Source: DASVTR01 sp036382855 (GTDB taxonomy: Bacteria; Acidobacteriota; Blastocatellia; Pyrinomonadales; Pyrinomonadaceae). From it: a stretch of 64,000 nucleotides of DNA. Of the stretch, positions 6,947 to 16,298 are shown piece by piece. How positions within the stretch are numbered: the first letter of the stretch is position 1; each line of letters opens with the position of its first letter. Both the position numbers and the translations under genes were made by a program. The stretch spans positions 62,001-126,000 of the forward strand of contig DASVPO010000025.1 of the NCBI GenBank assembly GCA_036382855.1, written 5' to 3'. The notes under the pieces are model-generated. The model saw only the letters and a program-made list of their open reading frames with translations. It was not told where the DNA came from and searched no databases.

Positions 6947-9811
6947 ATGAGCAACAATCTGCTTGAAGTGATGAAGCTGGGCCAGTCCATCTGGTACGAC
7001 AATATCCGGCGCGCGATGCTTGAGAGCGGCGACTTGCAGAAGAAGATAACGGAAGACGACCTGCGCGGCGTCACCTCGAACCCGACCATCTTTGAAAAGG
7101 CCATCACAGGCTCAACAGACTACGACGAGCAGTTTCGCGCCATCGCGGGCGCGGGCAAGAGCGTGCATGAACTTTACGAGGCGCTTGTGCTCGAAGACAT
7201 AGGCGACGCAGCAGACATCCTCCGCCCCGTTTACGATAAAACGGATGCGCGCGACGGCTACATCAGCCTCGAAGTCAACCCGCGACTGGCCTACGATACA
7301 CAGGGCACGATTGAGGAAGCCGAACGTCTCTTCAGGCATCTCAATCGCCCGAACGTGATGATTAAGATTCCGGCCTCGCAGGAGGGACTGCCCGCCATCG
7401 AAGAAAGCATCTATCGAGGGCTGAACATCAACATCACGATGATTTTCGCCATCGAAAACTACGAGCAGGTTGCCGAAAGCTTCATTCGCGGATTGGAGCG
7501 CCGCGCAGCCGAAGGCAAGTCCGTAGAGGGCATCGCATCGGTCGCCAGTTTCTTTGTCTCGCGTGTGGACACATCCGTTGACAGGGAACTCGAAAAACTT
7601 ATCGAGAAGGCCGCGACGCCTGAAGAGAAACACCGACTCGAATCCCTGCTCGGACGCGCCGCCATCGCCAACGCCAAACTCGCTTACCAGAAATTCAAGG
7701 AGATTTTCCACGGCCAGAGATTTAAGGAACTGAAAGCGAAGGGCGCGCAGGTGCAGCGTTGTCTGTGGGCTTCGACGGGAACGAAGAACCCTAAGTACTC
7801 GGACGTGCTCTATGTTGATAACCTGATTGGCCCGGAGACAGTCAACACGGTTCCGCCCGCGACCTACACGGCCTTCCGCGATCACGGGCGCGTTGAGCTT
7901 ACGCTCGAAGAGAATCTGGACGAGAGCCGCGCTCTCATCGCTCAACTCTCGGAGCTTGGCATAGACATGAAGGCCGTCACAGACAAGCTACAGGAGGACG
8001 GGCTCAAGGCTTTCGTCGGCTCTTTCGACACGCTCGTCGAATCCATCGAAGCCAAGCGCGACGCTCTCGTTTCCGGCATACAGGGGAGGCTTGTGGGCAG
8101 CCTGGGAAAGTACGCGGACGCGGTTAACGCCGCGCTCAAGGAGGCTGACAAAAGCGAGGCGACGCGTCGTATCTGGCGCAAAGATGCTGCGCTCTGGAAG
8201 ACGGACGGAGCGCACCAGAAGATTATCAATAACGCGCTCGGCTGGCTCAACGTGCCGGATGAGATGATTGGCGTCGAGGATGATTTAATAGCCTTCGCTG
8301 ACCGCATACGCGAGAGCGGCCAGTTCCGTCACGTCATGCTCTGCGGCATGGGCGGCTCGTCACTCTGCCCCGAAGTCTTCCGTCAAACGTTCGGCAGGCA
8401 GGATGGTTATCCCGAACTGCTCGTGCTCGATTCGACAGACCCCGACGTGCTCGATAGCTTCGCCCGACAGATTGACCTCAAAAGCTGCCTCTTCATCATC
8501 TCTTCAAAGTCCGGCACGACGACCGAACCGCTCGCCTTCTACAAATACTGGTACGACCGCATGAGCAAGGTAAGCGCGAGTCCCGGCGAGAATTTTGTTG
8601 CCATCACAGACCCCGGCACGAAGATGGAGCAGATGGCGACCGCCGACAAATTCCGCCGCATCTTTCTCAACCCGTCGGACATAGGCGGGCGCTACTCCGC
8701 GCTCTCTTACTTCGGCCTCGTCCCCGCCGCTCTCGCCGGCCTCGACATCACAAAACTACTCGACCGCGCCGAACGCATCGTTCATTCGTGCGCAGCGGTC
8801 GTACCTGCCGCCGAGAATCCGGGCGCGCGTCTGGGCGCAATCATCAGCGAATGTGCGCGGGCCGGGCGCGATAAGCTGACCATCATCGCTGACCCGAAAA
8901 TCAGCGCGCTCGGTCTCTGGATTGAACAACTCATCGCTGAAAGCACAGGCAAAGAAGGCACAGGCATTCTGCCCGTCGCGAATGAACCGCTTGGCCCACC
9001 CTCTGTTTACAACGACGACCGCCTCTTCGTCTCTCTAGCGGTCGGGCGCGTCGAAGGCGAGACGGAAGTAAAACTCAAAGCGCTCGAAGCCGCGGGCCAC
9101 CCCGTAGTCTATCGCACGCTGACAGACCTTTATGATCTGGGCGAAGAGTTTTTCCTGTGGGAGATGGCGACGGCGTTTGCGGGCTACCGTCTCGGCATCA
9201 ATCCGTTTGACCAGCCCAACGTGCAGGAATCGAAGGATGCGACCAAAGAACTGCTCGACGCGTTTACCAAGAGCGGCAAGCTAACGGAACAGACAATGCT
9301 TGCGACCGACGGCACGTTGACCGTTTATGTTGACGAGCCCGCGCTCTCTCTTCCGTCTTCGTCCGTCGCCGAAGTGCTCGCGCATCATCTCTCAAGCGCC
9401 ACCGAGAACGACTACATAGCGCTCCTCAACTACATTGAAGAGACGCCCGAACACGAAGCGCTCATTCAGTCCATTCGTACAAGCCTGCGCGACGCCACAC
9501 GTTGTGCGACTACGACGGGCTACGGCCCGCGCTTCCTTCATTCGACAGGGCAACTGCACAAGGGAGGCTCAGACGCAGGCATCTTCCTGCAAATCACCGC
9601 GCCAGACAAAACAGACCTTCCCATTCCGGGCGAAGCCTACAGCTTCAGCATTTTGAAGCAGGCGCAGGCGCTCGGTGATTTCCGCTCGCTCTCAACGAGA
9701 AATCGCCGCGCCCTCCGCGTTGACTTGGGCGCGGATACAACCGCAGGTCTGAAACAGTTGCAACAACTAATCGGCGCAGTCCTGCCGCGCTCCGAAGCGC
9801 AAACGCAGTGA
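6947..9811 (+). CDS. tal-pgi: Bifunctional transaldolase / glucose-6-phosphate isomerase
   Basis: 954 residues, ATG preceded by GAGGAG. Residues 1 to about 375 are transaldolase, with the SNPTIFEKAI substrate motif and the Schiff-base lysine in VMIKIPAS near residue 139. Residues from about 415 onward are phosphoglucose isomerase, with SSKSGTTTEPLAFY near 520, GGRYSALS, and HKGGSDAG near 870. Each half is close to full family length, so both should be active. The fusion joins glycolysis with the non-oxidative pentose phosphate branch and is known from several bacterial phyla. It heads a same-strand cluster with zwf, the opcA-like gene, glk, pgl and rpiB, which together cover glucose phosphorylation and the oxidative pentose phosphate pathway in the cytoplasm. 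Confidence 0.96.
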   Translation: MSNNLLEVMKLGQSIWYDNIRRAMLESGDLQKKITEDDLRGVTSNPTIFEKAITGSTDYDEQFRAIAGAGKSVHELYEALVLEDIGDAADILRPVYDKTDARDGYISLEVNPRLAYDTQGTIEEAERLFRHLNRPNVMIKIPASQEGLPAIEESIYRGLNINITMIFAIENYEQVAESFIRGLERRAAEGKSVEGIASVASFFVSRVDTSVDRELEKLIEKAATPEEKHRLESLLGRAAIANAKLAYQKFKEIFHGQRFKELKAKGAQVQRCLWASTGTKNPKYSDVLYVDNLIGPETVNTVPPATYTAFRDHGRVELTLEENLDESRALIAQLSELGIDMKAVTDKLQEDGLKAFVGSFDTLVESIEAKRDALVSGIQGRLVGSLGKYADAVNAALKEADKSEATRRIWRKDAALWKTDGAHQKIINNALGWLNVPDEMIGVEDDLIAFADRIRESGQFRHVMLCGMGGSSLCPEVFRQTFGRQDGYPELLVLDSTDPDVLDSFARQIDLKSCLFIISSKSGTTTEPLAFYKYWYDRMSKVSASPGENFVAITDPGTKMEQMATADKFRRIFLNPSDIGGRYSALSYFGLVPAALAGLDITKLLDRAERIVHSCAAVVPAAENPGARLGAIISECARAGRDKLTIIADPKISALGLWIEQLIAESTGKEGTGILPVANEPLGPPSVYNDDRLFVSLAVGRVEGETEVKLKALEAAGHPVVYRTLTDLYDLGEEFFLWEMATAFAGYRLGINPFDQPNVQESKDATKELLDAFTKSGKLTEQTMLATDGTLTVYVDEPALSLPSSSVAEVLAHHLSSATENDYIALLNYIEETPEHEALIQSIRTSLRDATRCATTTGYGPRFLHSTGQLHKGGSDAGIFLQITAPDKTDLPIPGEAYSFSILKQAQALGDFRSLSTRNRRALRVDLGADTTAGLKQLQQLIGAVLPRSEAQTQ

Positions 9812-9812
9812 A

Positions 9813-9897
9813 AGGATGAAGTATGAACTAGGAACGATGAACGATGAATGATGAACTGTTAAGAGCTTGTTTTCCATTCCGCGTTCCTACTTCATTG
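9813..9897. repeat. Heptamer-array inverted repeat, CGATGAA family (inverted copy)
   Basis: Begins just after the tal-pgi stop. Units CGATGAA, CGATGAA and TGATGAA on the left, GTTCCTAC and TTCATTG on the right, with centre CTGTTAAGAGCTTG. That centre is the reverse complement of the one at 3827-3909 and 39060-39144. Confidence 0.85.
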
Positions 9898-9916
9898 TTT
9901 TTTCTGAAGGAAACTT

Positions 9917-11458
9917 ATGTCCTCGATTGTCATGGAAAATCCTCTGCGGGAGGGCATCAGGCTTGAGCGAACTGCCGGCCCGTGTGCGGTCGTCATTTTC
10001 GGAGCGAGCGGCGATTTAGCGAAGCGCAAGCTGTTGCCTGCGCTCTACAGGCTCGTGCAGCAAAGGCTGCTGCCGGCCGAGTTTGCCATCGTCGGCCTCG
10101 CGCGCACGGAGATGACGAGCGAAGAGTTCAGAGCGCGAATGCGAGAGGCGGTCGAAGAGTTTTCGGCTGAGAAGAGCGTTGACGAGGAAGTCTGGAATTC
10201 GTTTGCTCAGGGCCTCTACTACATCACAGGCGACATCAACACCGCTGACGATTACCGCAAGCTGAAGGAGTTGCTGGAACAGGTTGACCGCGAACGCGGC
10301 ACGGCTGGCAATCGTCTCTTTTATCTGTCTGTCGCGCCGCGCTTCTATAGCGAAGCCGTTCGCCAGTTGGGCGAAGCGGGCTTGAGTCGCCCGCAGGATG
10401 GAACGTGGGTGCGCGTCATCATCGAAAAGCCTTTCGGCTCTGACCTTGAGAGCGCACGCGCTTTGAATCAGGAGATTCATCAACATCTGGATGAATCGCA
10501 AATCTACCGCATAGACCATTATCTCGGCAAAGAGACCGTACAGAACCTACTCGTTTTCCGTTTCGCCAACGGCATCTTCGAGCCGATGTGGAATCGCCAG
10601 TATATTGACCACGTTCAACTGACGAACGCCGAGGCGGTCGGCGTCGAAGGACGCGGCGGCTACTACGAGACGGCCGGTGTGGTGCGCGACATGATCCAGA
10701 ACCACGTATTTCAGGTGCTCTCTCTTGTTGCGATGGAGCCGCCCGCGAGTCTCGACGCCGAAGCCGTGCGCGATGAAAAGTTCAAGGCGATGATGGCTGC
10801 CCGCGCGTTCACGCCTGAGCGCGTGCGCGATGAATGTGTGCGCGGGCAATATGGGCCGGGTTCGATTGCGGGCCAACCCGTTCCCGGCTACAGGCAGGAA
10901 GAAGGCGTCGCGCCTGATTCCGTCACCGAAACCTTCGCTATGCTGACGATGTACTTCGACAACTGGCGCTGGGCGGGCGTCCCCTTCTTCATTCGCTCCG
11001 GCAAGCGACTGCCGAAACGCGTCACAGAGATTGCGATTCAATTCAAGTCGGCCCCGCTACAGCTTTTCGGCGCGGCCGGAGAACACGTCGCCCCCAACCA
11101 ACTCATTATTCGCATTCAGCCCGACGAGGGCATCACCTTGCGCTTCGCCGCGAAGATTCCGGGGCAGACGACCAACATACGCGAAGTCAACATGGACTTT
11201 CGCTACGGCGCGTCGTTCGGCGTGCAACTCGCTGAAGCTTATGAACGCCTCCTCCTTGATTGCATCCTCGGAGATTCAACGCTCTACGCGCGCAAGGACA
11301 TGACCGAACGCGGCTGGGAACTCGTCATGCCCATCCTGGAGGCGTGGGCGGCAACGGAACATGAAGTTGATTTCCCAAACTATGAAGCCGGAACGTGGGG
11401 GCCGCAAAGCTCCCACGACCTGCTCGAACGCACGGGCCGCCGCTGGCGTAGGCCATAA
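9917..11458 (+). CDS. zwf: Glucose-6-phosphate 1-dehydrogenase
   Basis: 513 residues; ATG preceded by GAAGGAAAC. The N-terminal Rossmann motif GASGDLAKRKLLPALY (about 29-45) binds NADP, and RIDHYLGKETVQNL (near 198) is the G6PD signature containing the catalytic histidine and substrate lysine. Length is normal. It catalyses the first, NADPH-producing step of the oxidative pentose phosphate pathway. The next gene encodes an OpcA-like partner, a pairing also found in cyanobacteria and actinobacteria, where OpcA stimulates G6PD. A heptamer-array hairpin lies on each side of the gene. Confidence 0.97.
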   Translation: MSSIVMENPLREGIRLERTAGPCAVVIFGASGDLAKRKLLPALYRLVQQRLLPAEFAIVGLARTEMTSEEFRARMREAVEEFSAEKSVDEEVWNSFAQGLYYITGDINTADDYRKLKELLEQVDRERGTAGNRLFYLSVAPRFYSEAVRQLGEAGLSRPQDGTWVRVIIEKPFGSDLESARALNQEIHQHLDESQIYRIDHYLGKETVQNLLVFRFANGIFEPMWNRQYIDHVQLTNAEAVGVEGRGGYYETAGVVRDMIQNHVFQVLSLVAMEPPASLDAEAVRDEKFKAMMAARAFTPERVRDECVRGQYGPGSIAGQPVPGYRQEEGVAPDSVTETFAMLTMYFDNWRWAGVPFFIRSGKRLPKRVTEIAIQFKSAPLQLFGAAGEHVAPNQLIIRIQPDEGITLRFAAKIPGQTTNIREVNMDFRYGASFGVQLAEAYERLLLDCILGDSTLYARKDMTERGWELVMPILEAWAATEHEVDFPNYEAGTWGPQSSHDLLERTGRRWRRP

Positions 11459-11461
11459 AAA

Positions 11462-11590
11462 AGTGATGAGTGATGAGTGATGAGTGATGAGTGATTGAAA
11501 GTATGGTGCGCGGCGAGACGATAAGAAACGGTGATGAGAGTAATGCTTTTAGTTTTCAACTCATCACGCATTACTCATCACTCATCACTT
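11462..11590. repeat. Heptamer-array inverted repeat, GTGATGA family
   Basis: The left arm (11463-11495) is four near-perfect tandem copies of GTGATGA; the right arm (11560-11589) is TCATCAC and TTACTCA units in reverse complement. About 65 bases separate the arms and hold another partial unit (GTGATGAGAG at 11531). It lies between the zwf stop and the opcA-like start. A second member is at 37069-37148. Confidence 0.9.
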
Positions 11591-11603
11591 GCTTTTAAGA
11601 GTT

Positions 11604-12767
11604 ATGGAAACACAGACGCACGGGAGCGCGGTTTCGGTCTCGACGACACGCGGGATTGATGTCGGCAGGATTGAGAAGGAACTGGCGATGATGTGGCAGC
11701 AGGCGTCCCATGAAGAGGGCTTGGACGAGTCCGGCGTTGTGCGCGCGTGTGCGTTGAATCTGGTTGTCTATACGACCGTACAGGATGATCGTGCGCGGAT
11801 AGAGGAAATGCTTGAAGAGGTCAACGAGCAGCATCCGGGGCGAGCGCTGGTGCTGGTGGCCGACCGCGAGGCGAGCGCTCCGAGCCTCGAAGCTTACGTG
11901 TCCAGCCGTTGTCGTATGCTCGGCGCGAGCAAGCGGCAGGTCTGCGGCGAGCAGGTGACGATTGAAGCGGGTGGGCCAACCGTCGAGACGGCGGCGAGCG
12001 CTATCATTCCGCTGCTCGTGCCAGACGTTCCTGTCTTTCTCTGGTGGAAAGACATTCCGCATTACGAAGACAAGTTGTTCGAGCGCATGGCACGGATGGC
12101 CGACCGCGTGTTGATTGATTCGGCGGCCTTCGACCACCCGCACGAAGATTTGCTGCGGCTGGCCGACATCGTGCGCTCGCTCGGACGGGACGCGCGCATC
12201 TCCGACCTCAACTGGGGACGGCTCACTTCATGGCGGACGCTGCTTGCGAGCTTCTGGGACGTGGCAGAATATCGCGCGCATCTGGAGCGGATTGATGGCG
12301 TCAGGATAGAGTATGACCCGCCGGATGCTGCGCCCGCAGAGATTGCTCCGAAGGCTTTGCTGGCGGCGGGCTGGCTCGCGTCTCGTCTTAACTGGACGCT
12401 TGAAGAAGGCAGCGTCAGCAAAGAGGGCGACACGACGCGCTATACGTTTAAAGATTCGCAGGCTCGCCCCGTTATCGTTGAGATGTGTGCGCTGCATGAT
12501 GAAAAAGGCGGCGATGGAATGTTGGCCTCGCTCGTGCTCACGGAGGAAACAGACCGGGCCAGTTTTTCCGTCGCCCTCAGCCGCGACGGAAACAGGCTCG
12601 AAACAAAAGCCACCATTGACGGCACGCACACGGTCGGGCGCGTGCTGGCTTATGAACAAAAAAGCGAGGGGCAGCGCCTCAGCCGCGAGTTGAGCCTGCT
12701 GGCGCGCGACCGTATCTACGAACAGACGCTGATGGTCGCAGCACAATTGACCGAAGCCGTAAAGTAA
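11604..12767 (+). CDS. opcA: OpcA-like glucose-6-phosphate dehydrogenase assembly protein
   Basis: 387 residues from the ATG at 11604; an in-frame TTG at 11589 is possible but lies in the repeat arm. The protein resembles the OpcA/G6PD subunit family: the central segment with IIPLLVPDVPVFLWWKD is characteristic, and a C-terminal beta-rich domain follows. OpcA is not an enzyme but an allosteric activator/assembly factor for G6PD, and its place directly after zwf supports the call. No signal peptide. The ribosome-binding site is weak (AAGAG), consistent with coupling or low expression. Confidence 0.85.
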   Translation: METQTHGSAVSVSTTRGIDVGRIEKELAMMWQQASHEEGLDESGVVRACALNLVVYTTVQDDRARIEEMLEEVNEQHPGRALVLVADREASAPSLEAYVSSRCRMLGASKRQVCGEQVTIEAGGPTVETAASAIIPLLVPDVPVFLWWKDIPHYEDKLFERMARMADRVLIDSAAFDHPHEDLLRLADIVRSLGRDARISDLNWGRLTSWRTLLASFWDVAEYRAHLERIDGVRIEYDPPDAAPAEIAPKALLAAGWLASRLNWTLEEGSVSKEGDTTRYTFKDSQARPVIVEMCALHDEKGGDGMLASLVLTEETDRASFSVALSRDGNRLETKATIDGTHTVGRVLAYEQKSEGQRLSRELSLLARDRIYEQTLMVAAQLTEAVK

Positions 12768-12779
12768 GATGGGAGGAAA

Positions 12780-12870
12780 TGATGAAGTCGGAACGCAGCA
12801 ACGATGAACGATGAATGGAAGACAACTGATTGATAGTTCATCGTTCATCGTTCCTACTTCATCGTTTCTG
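12780..12870. repeat. Heptamer-array inverted repeat, CGATGAA family
   Basis: Arms of CGATGAA/GTCGGAA units and their reverse complements TTCATCG/TTCCTAC. The centre here is divergent (GACAACTGATTGATAG) compared with the AAGCTCTTAACAG of other copies, so the arms are better kept than the centre. Confidence 0.85.
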
Positions 12871-12903
12871 TTTTAAATCTCAAAGCGTTGTGACTATAAA
12901 AAT

Positions 12904-13902
12904 ATGATTCTGGCCGGGGATGTCGGTGGAACGAAGACGAACGTGGCGCTGCTGGAAACGGACGGGCGAGGTGTGGGCGCAATCCTCGCCGAGAAGACGT
13001 TTCCGAGCGCCGGTTATGATTCGCTGGAAAAAATCATAGAGGAATTTCTGGCCTCAGAGCGCAAGCCTCGTTTGTCGCACGCCTGCTTCGGCGTTGCCGG
13101 GCCGGTTGTCGAGGGGCGTGTTGACGCGACGAATTTGAAGTGGAATGTCAGCGCCGACGCGATCAAGAGGCTGCTCGGTATTCCTCATGTTCAACTCATC
13201 AACGACCTACAGGCGACGGCCTACGGCATCGAAGCGCTCGCGCCCGCGCAACTGCACACGCTTAATAAAGGCAACGCGCAACAGGGCGGCAACCGTGCGT
13301 TGATTGCCGCCGGAACGGGCCTCGGCATGGCCGGACTTATCTGGCATGAAGGCCACTATTATCCAGTCCCTTCAGAGGGAGGTCATACGGATTTCGCGCC
13401 GCGCAACCATCTTGAGATGCAACTGCTCGACTACCTGCTGAAGAACGAAGAGTTTGCAGGGCACGTCTCCTACGAGCGCGTGCTTTCCGGGCCGGGCCTC
13501 TTCAACATCTACGGCTTCCTGCGCGACACCGGGTTTGCAGAAGAGCCTGCCTGGCTGCGCGAAGAGATTAATGGTGCGGGCGACAATGCGGCGGCAGTCT
13601 CGCGTGCGGCGCTTGCCGGTGAATCCGGGTTGGCCGCGAAAGCGCTCGACATGTTTGTCCGAATCTATGGAGCGATGACGGGCAATCTGGCGTTGCTGTT
13701 GATGGCGACGGGCGGCTGCTACGTCGGCGGCGGCATCGCGCCGAAGATTATCGAAAAGCTCAAGGACGGAGCTTTCCTTGAAGCCTACATGGCTAAAGGC
13801 AGATTTCAAACTTTGCTTGCGGCGATGCCCGTGCATGTGATTCTCGATGACAAGACGGCGCTCTACGGCGCTGCGCGTAAAGCGCTCGAAGCTGGCGGGT
13901 GA
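12904..13902 (+). CDS. glk: Glucokinase
   Basis: 332 residues, ATG start. The N-terminal phosphate-binding motif AGDVGGTKTNVALLE, CFGVAGPVVEGRVDATNLKW, the INDLQATAYG substrate region with catalytic Asp, and GTGLGMAGL match bacterial glucokinase (Glk family). It phosphorylates glucose with ATP, supplying the G6P used by Zwf and Pgi encoded upstream. The stop overlaps the GTG start of pgl (GTGA), indicating translational coupling. No strong ribosome-binding site is visible before the ATG. Confidence 0.95.
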   Translation: MILAGDVGGTKTNVALLETDGRGVGAILAEKTFPSAGYDSLEKIIEEFLASERKPRLSHACFGVAGPVVEGRVDATNLKWNVSADAIKRLLGIPHVQLINDLQATAYGIEALAPAQLHTLNKGNAQQGGNRALIAAGTGLGMAGLIWHEGHYYPVPSEGGHTDFAPRNHLEMQLLDYLLKNEEFAGHVSYERVLSGPGLFNIYGFLRDTGFAEEPAWLREEINGAGDNAAAVSRAALAGESGLAAKALDMFVRIYGAMTGNLALLLMATGGCYVGGGIAPKIIEKLKDGAFLEAYMAKGRFQTLLAAMPVHVILDDKTALYGAARKALEAGG

Positions 13903-14669
13903 GTTTTCAGTTGAAAGAGACGGAGCAATCAACGGAGGTTTCCATCTTCGATGAAGCGGAAGAGGTGGCGCGCGCCGCTGCTGTTCGTTTCGTTGAAGCG
14001 GCGCGCGATGCTATTCAGGCGGAAGGGCGTTTCAGCGTGGCGCTCTCCGGCGGTTCGACGCCGCGCCGCGTTTATCAACTTCTGGCGAGCGATGAATTCA
14101 GAGAGCGCGTTGACTGGGCCAGGACGCACATCTTCTTCGGCGACGAACGCTGCGTGCCGCCTGACGACGCAGACAGCAATTACCGTATGGCGGACGAAGC
14201 GCTGCTCGCGCGCGTTCCCGTTCCGGCGCGCAACGTTCACCGCATCATGGGCGAAGGCGACGCTGTGGCAAACGCGCGGCTCTACGAGGATGAGCTACAG
14301 ACTTTCTTCGCAGGGATGCGTTGGCCGCGCTTCTCGCTGGTCCTGCTCGGCATGGGCGACGACGGACACACGGCCTCTCTGTTTCCCGGTTCGCAGGCGC
14401 TCGCGGAACAAAGAGCATGGGTCGTGGCAAACTGGGTCGAGAAGTTAAACGCCTACCGCATCACGCTCACAGTTCCGGCGATTAACGGAGCCGCGCGCGT
14501 GATCTTCATAGTGACGGGAGCGGGCAAGGCAGAGCGTTTGCGAATGGTCTTGCGCGGCGTAGAATCTGATTCCGATTTGCAGCATGAACCGTTGCCTTCA
14601 CAGTTGATTCGCCCCGCGGCGGGTATGCTGGAATGGCTGGTTGATAGGGAGGCGGCAGCGCGTTTGTAA
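13899..14669 (+). CDS. pgl: 6-phosphogluconolactonase
   Basis: 256 residues, GTG start overlapping the glk stop by four bases. LSGGSTPRRVYQLL, FFGDERCVPPDDADSNYRM and GMGDDGHTASLFPGS are the classic DevB/SOL-type lactonase motifs. It hydrolyses 6-phosphogluconolactone, the Zwf product. Full family length. No 6-phosphogluconate dehydrogenase (gnd) follows in this cluster, so that step must be encoded elsewhere or be bypassed. Confidence 0.96.
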   Translation: MSFQLKETEQSTEVSIFDEAEEVARAAAVRFVEAARDAIQAEGRFSVALSGGSTPRRVYQLLASDEFRERVDWARTHIFFGDERCVPPDDADSNYRMADEALLARVPVPARNVHRIMGEGDAVANARLYEDELQTFFAGMRWPRFSLVLLGMGDDGHTASLFPGSQALAEQRAWVVANWVEKLNAYRITLTVPAINGAARVIFIVTGAGKAERLRMVLRGVESDSDLQHEPLPSQLIRPAAGMLEWLVDREAAARL

Positions 14670-14717
14670 AATTCATGTGGCCCTGTGGCTGGCCCAAGAG
14701 TAGCCACACATATAGAG

Positions 14718-16271
14718 ATGAAAACACGTTTGCAGAACATCACTGTGAGCAATACCTTCTGTCTCTATCTCTCTCTTTTTCTGTTGCTGCTTTTTGCGTC
14801 GTCATGCAATCGCGAGAAGCAGAAGCCTCAGCCGCGCGTGCTTGAGTCGGTCGAGAGCGTTAAGCCGCAGCCGGTTGAGCCGGTTGACCGCGACTTCAAG
14901 ACCATCAAAGAACAGGGCACGCTCGTCGTCCTCGCTCCTTATAATTCCACGACCTACTTTCTCTATCGCGGCGAGCCGCTCGGCTACGAGTTTGAGCTGC
15001 TGCGCGCCTTCGCCGAAGAGCATCAACTGACTCTCGAAATGCGTGTTGTGACAGACCAGAAGATGCTCTTTCACAAACTCAACACCGGCGAGGGAGACAT
15101 AGTTGCGGCCCGCCTTAATCCCAAACCTGAGGACGAGGCGGAGGTCGCCTTTACAAATGCTCTCTACCGCACGGAGCCATCGTTGGTCCAGCAGAAAGCG
15201 CCGCCCGACAATGCGAACCTGACCGAAGCGGCCAAGACCGAGATCAAATCCGAGCTGGCCGATTCCAGAACCGGCGACGATTCCATCTCCATCCACGCGC
15301 GTCTTATTGAGCGGCCCGCGCAGTTGGCCGGAGAGAAAGTCACGCTGCCGCAGGGCTCTGCTTACAAACGGACGCTCGTCGAACTGGCGGACGAAATTTC
15401 GGGCGACATCAGCGTGGTCGAAATCGGCGGCGGCGCTGACGAAGAAGCGCTGGTGGCGAAGGTCGCTAAAGGCGATGTCGAATATACTGTGGTGCAGGAC
15501 AACCTTGCCGAACTGAAGGAAGCGCATTACACCAACATCAAAATCCGTCCCATCGTCGGCGCGTCGCACAAGGTCGCGTGGGCCGTCAGGAAAAATGCGA
15601 CCGTGCTCGAAGCAGAGTTAAACCGCTGGATTGCGGAGAAAAAGAACACTTCCCTGTTTGACCGTCTCTACAAAAAATATTTCACAGACCGCAAGGCTTA
15701 CAGGGAACGCGTCGAGAGCGAATATCTGACTTCGACGACAGGCAAGCTCTCGCAGTTTGACCCGCTCCTGAAGCGCTACGCGCCCGAACTCAACTGGGAC
15801 TGGCGGCTGCTCGCCTCCCAGACCTTCCAGGAATCGCGCTTCAAGCCGGAGGCGCGCTCCTGGGCTGGCGCTACGGGGCTGCTGCAATTAATGCCGCGCA
15901 CGGCGCGCGAGTACGGCGTGAAGAACGCAAACGACCCCGAAGACAACGTTCGCGGCGCAGTCAAATTCTTAAACTGGCTGACGAAGTACTGGGCCAAGAT
16001 TCCAGACGAGGCCGAGCGTTTGAAGTTTATCCTCGCTTCGTTTAACTGCGGCGCAGGACACGTCGAAGACGCGCAGCGCTTGACCCTCAAATACGGCGGC
16101 AACCCCGAAAGCTGGAACGATGTGTCCTACTGGCTGCTGCAACTTTCGAAGTCGCAGTATTCGACGGACCCCGTCGTCAAGTACGGTTTCTGTCGCGGCA
16201 TCGAACCCGTGACCTACGTCAACCTGATTCTCGAACGTTTCAATCACTACAAGCAGTTCGTCGTCACTTAA
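14718..16271 (+). CDS. MltF-like lytic transglycosylase with substrate-binding domain (lipoprotein)
   Basis: 517 residues from the ATG at 14718; a GTG at 14685 would hide the signal peptide. A lipoprotein signal ends in LLFASSC (Cys 30). Residues about 60-330 resemble periplasmic solute-binding family 3 (GEPLGYEFELLRAFAEEH), and about 345-517 is an SLT domain with the catalytic Glu in QTFQESRFKPEA near 371 and GATGLLQLMPRTA. This is the MltF domain order. It cleaves peptidoglycan at the membrane; in MltF the binding domain regulates activity through muropeptides. Its place inside a sugar-phosphate cluster is odd and may reflect only shared transcription. Confidence 0.9.
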   Translation: MKTRLQNITVSNTFCLYLSLFLLLLFASSCNREKQKPQPRVLESVESVKPQPVEPVDRDFKTIKEQGTLVVLAPYNSTTYFLYRGEPLGYEFELLRAFAEEHQLTLEMRVVTDQKMLFHKLNTGEGDIVAARLNPKPEDEAEVAFTNALYRTEPSLVQQKAPPDNANLTEAAKTEIKSELADSRTGDDSISIHARLIERPAQLAGEKVTLPQGSAYKRTLVELADEISGDISVVEIGGGADEEALVAKVAKGDVEYTVVQDNLAELKEAHYTNIKIRPIVGASHKVAWAVRKNATVLEAELNRWIAEKKNTSLFDRLYKKYFTDRKAYRERVESEYLTSTTGKLSQFDPLLKRYAPELNWDWRLLASQTFQESRFKPEARSWAGATGLLQLMPRTAREYGVKNANDPEDNVRGAVKFLNWLTKYWAKIPDEAERLKFILASFNCGAGHVEDAQRLTLKYGGNPESWNDVSYWLLQLSKSQYSTDPVVKYGFCRGIEPVTYVNLILERFNHYKQFVVT

Positions 16272-16298
16272 GACAGACGACTAAAGGCAGCCTCTTTT

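Noticed and set aside
7112..7945. 277-residue minus-strand frame over the transaldolase half
   Set aside because: Antisense to a well-conserved enzyme and without recognisable motifs.
11462..11590. CRISPR array
   Set aside because: The repeats are 7 bases, contiguous and in inverted pairs; there are no spacers of constant length and no cas genes.
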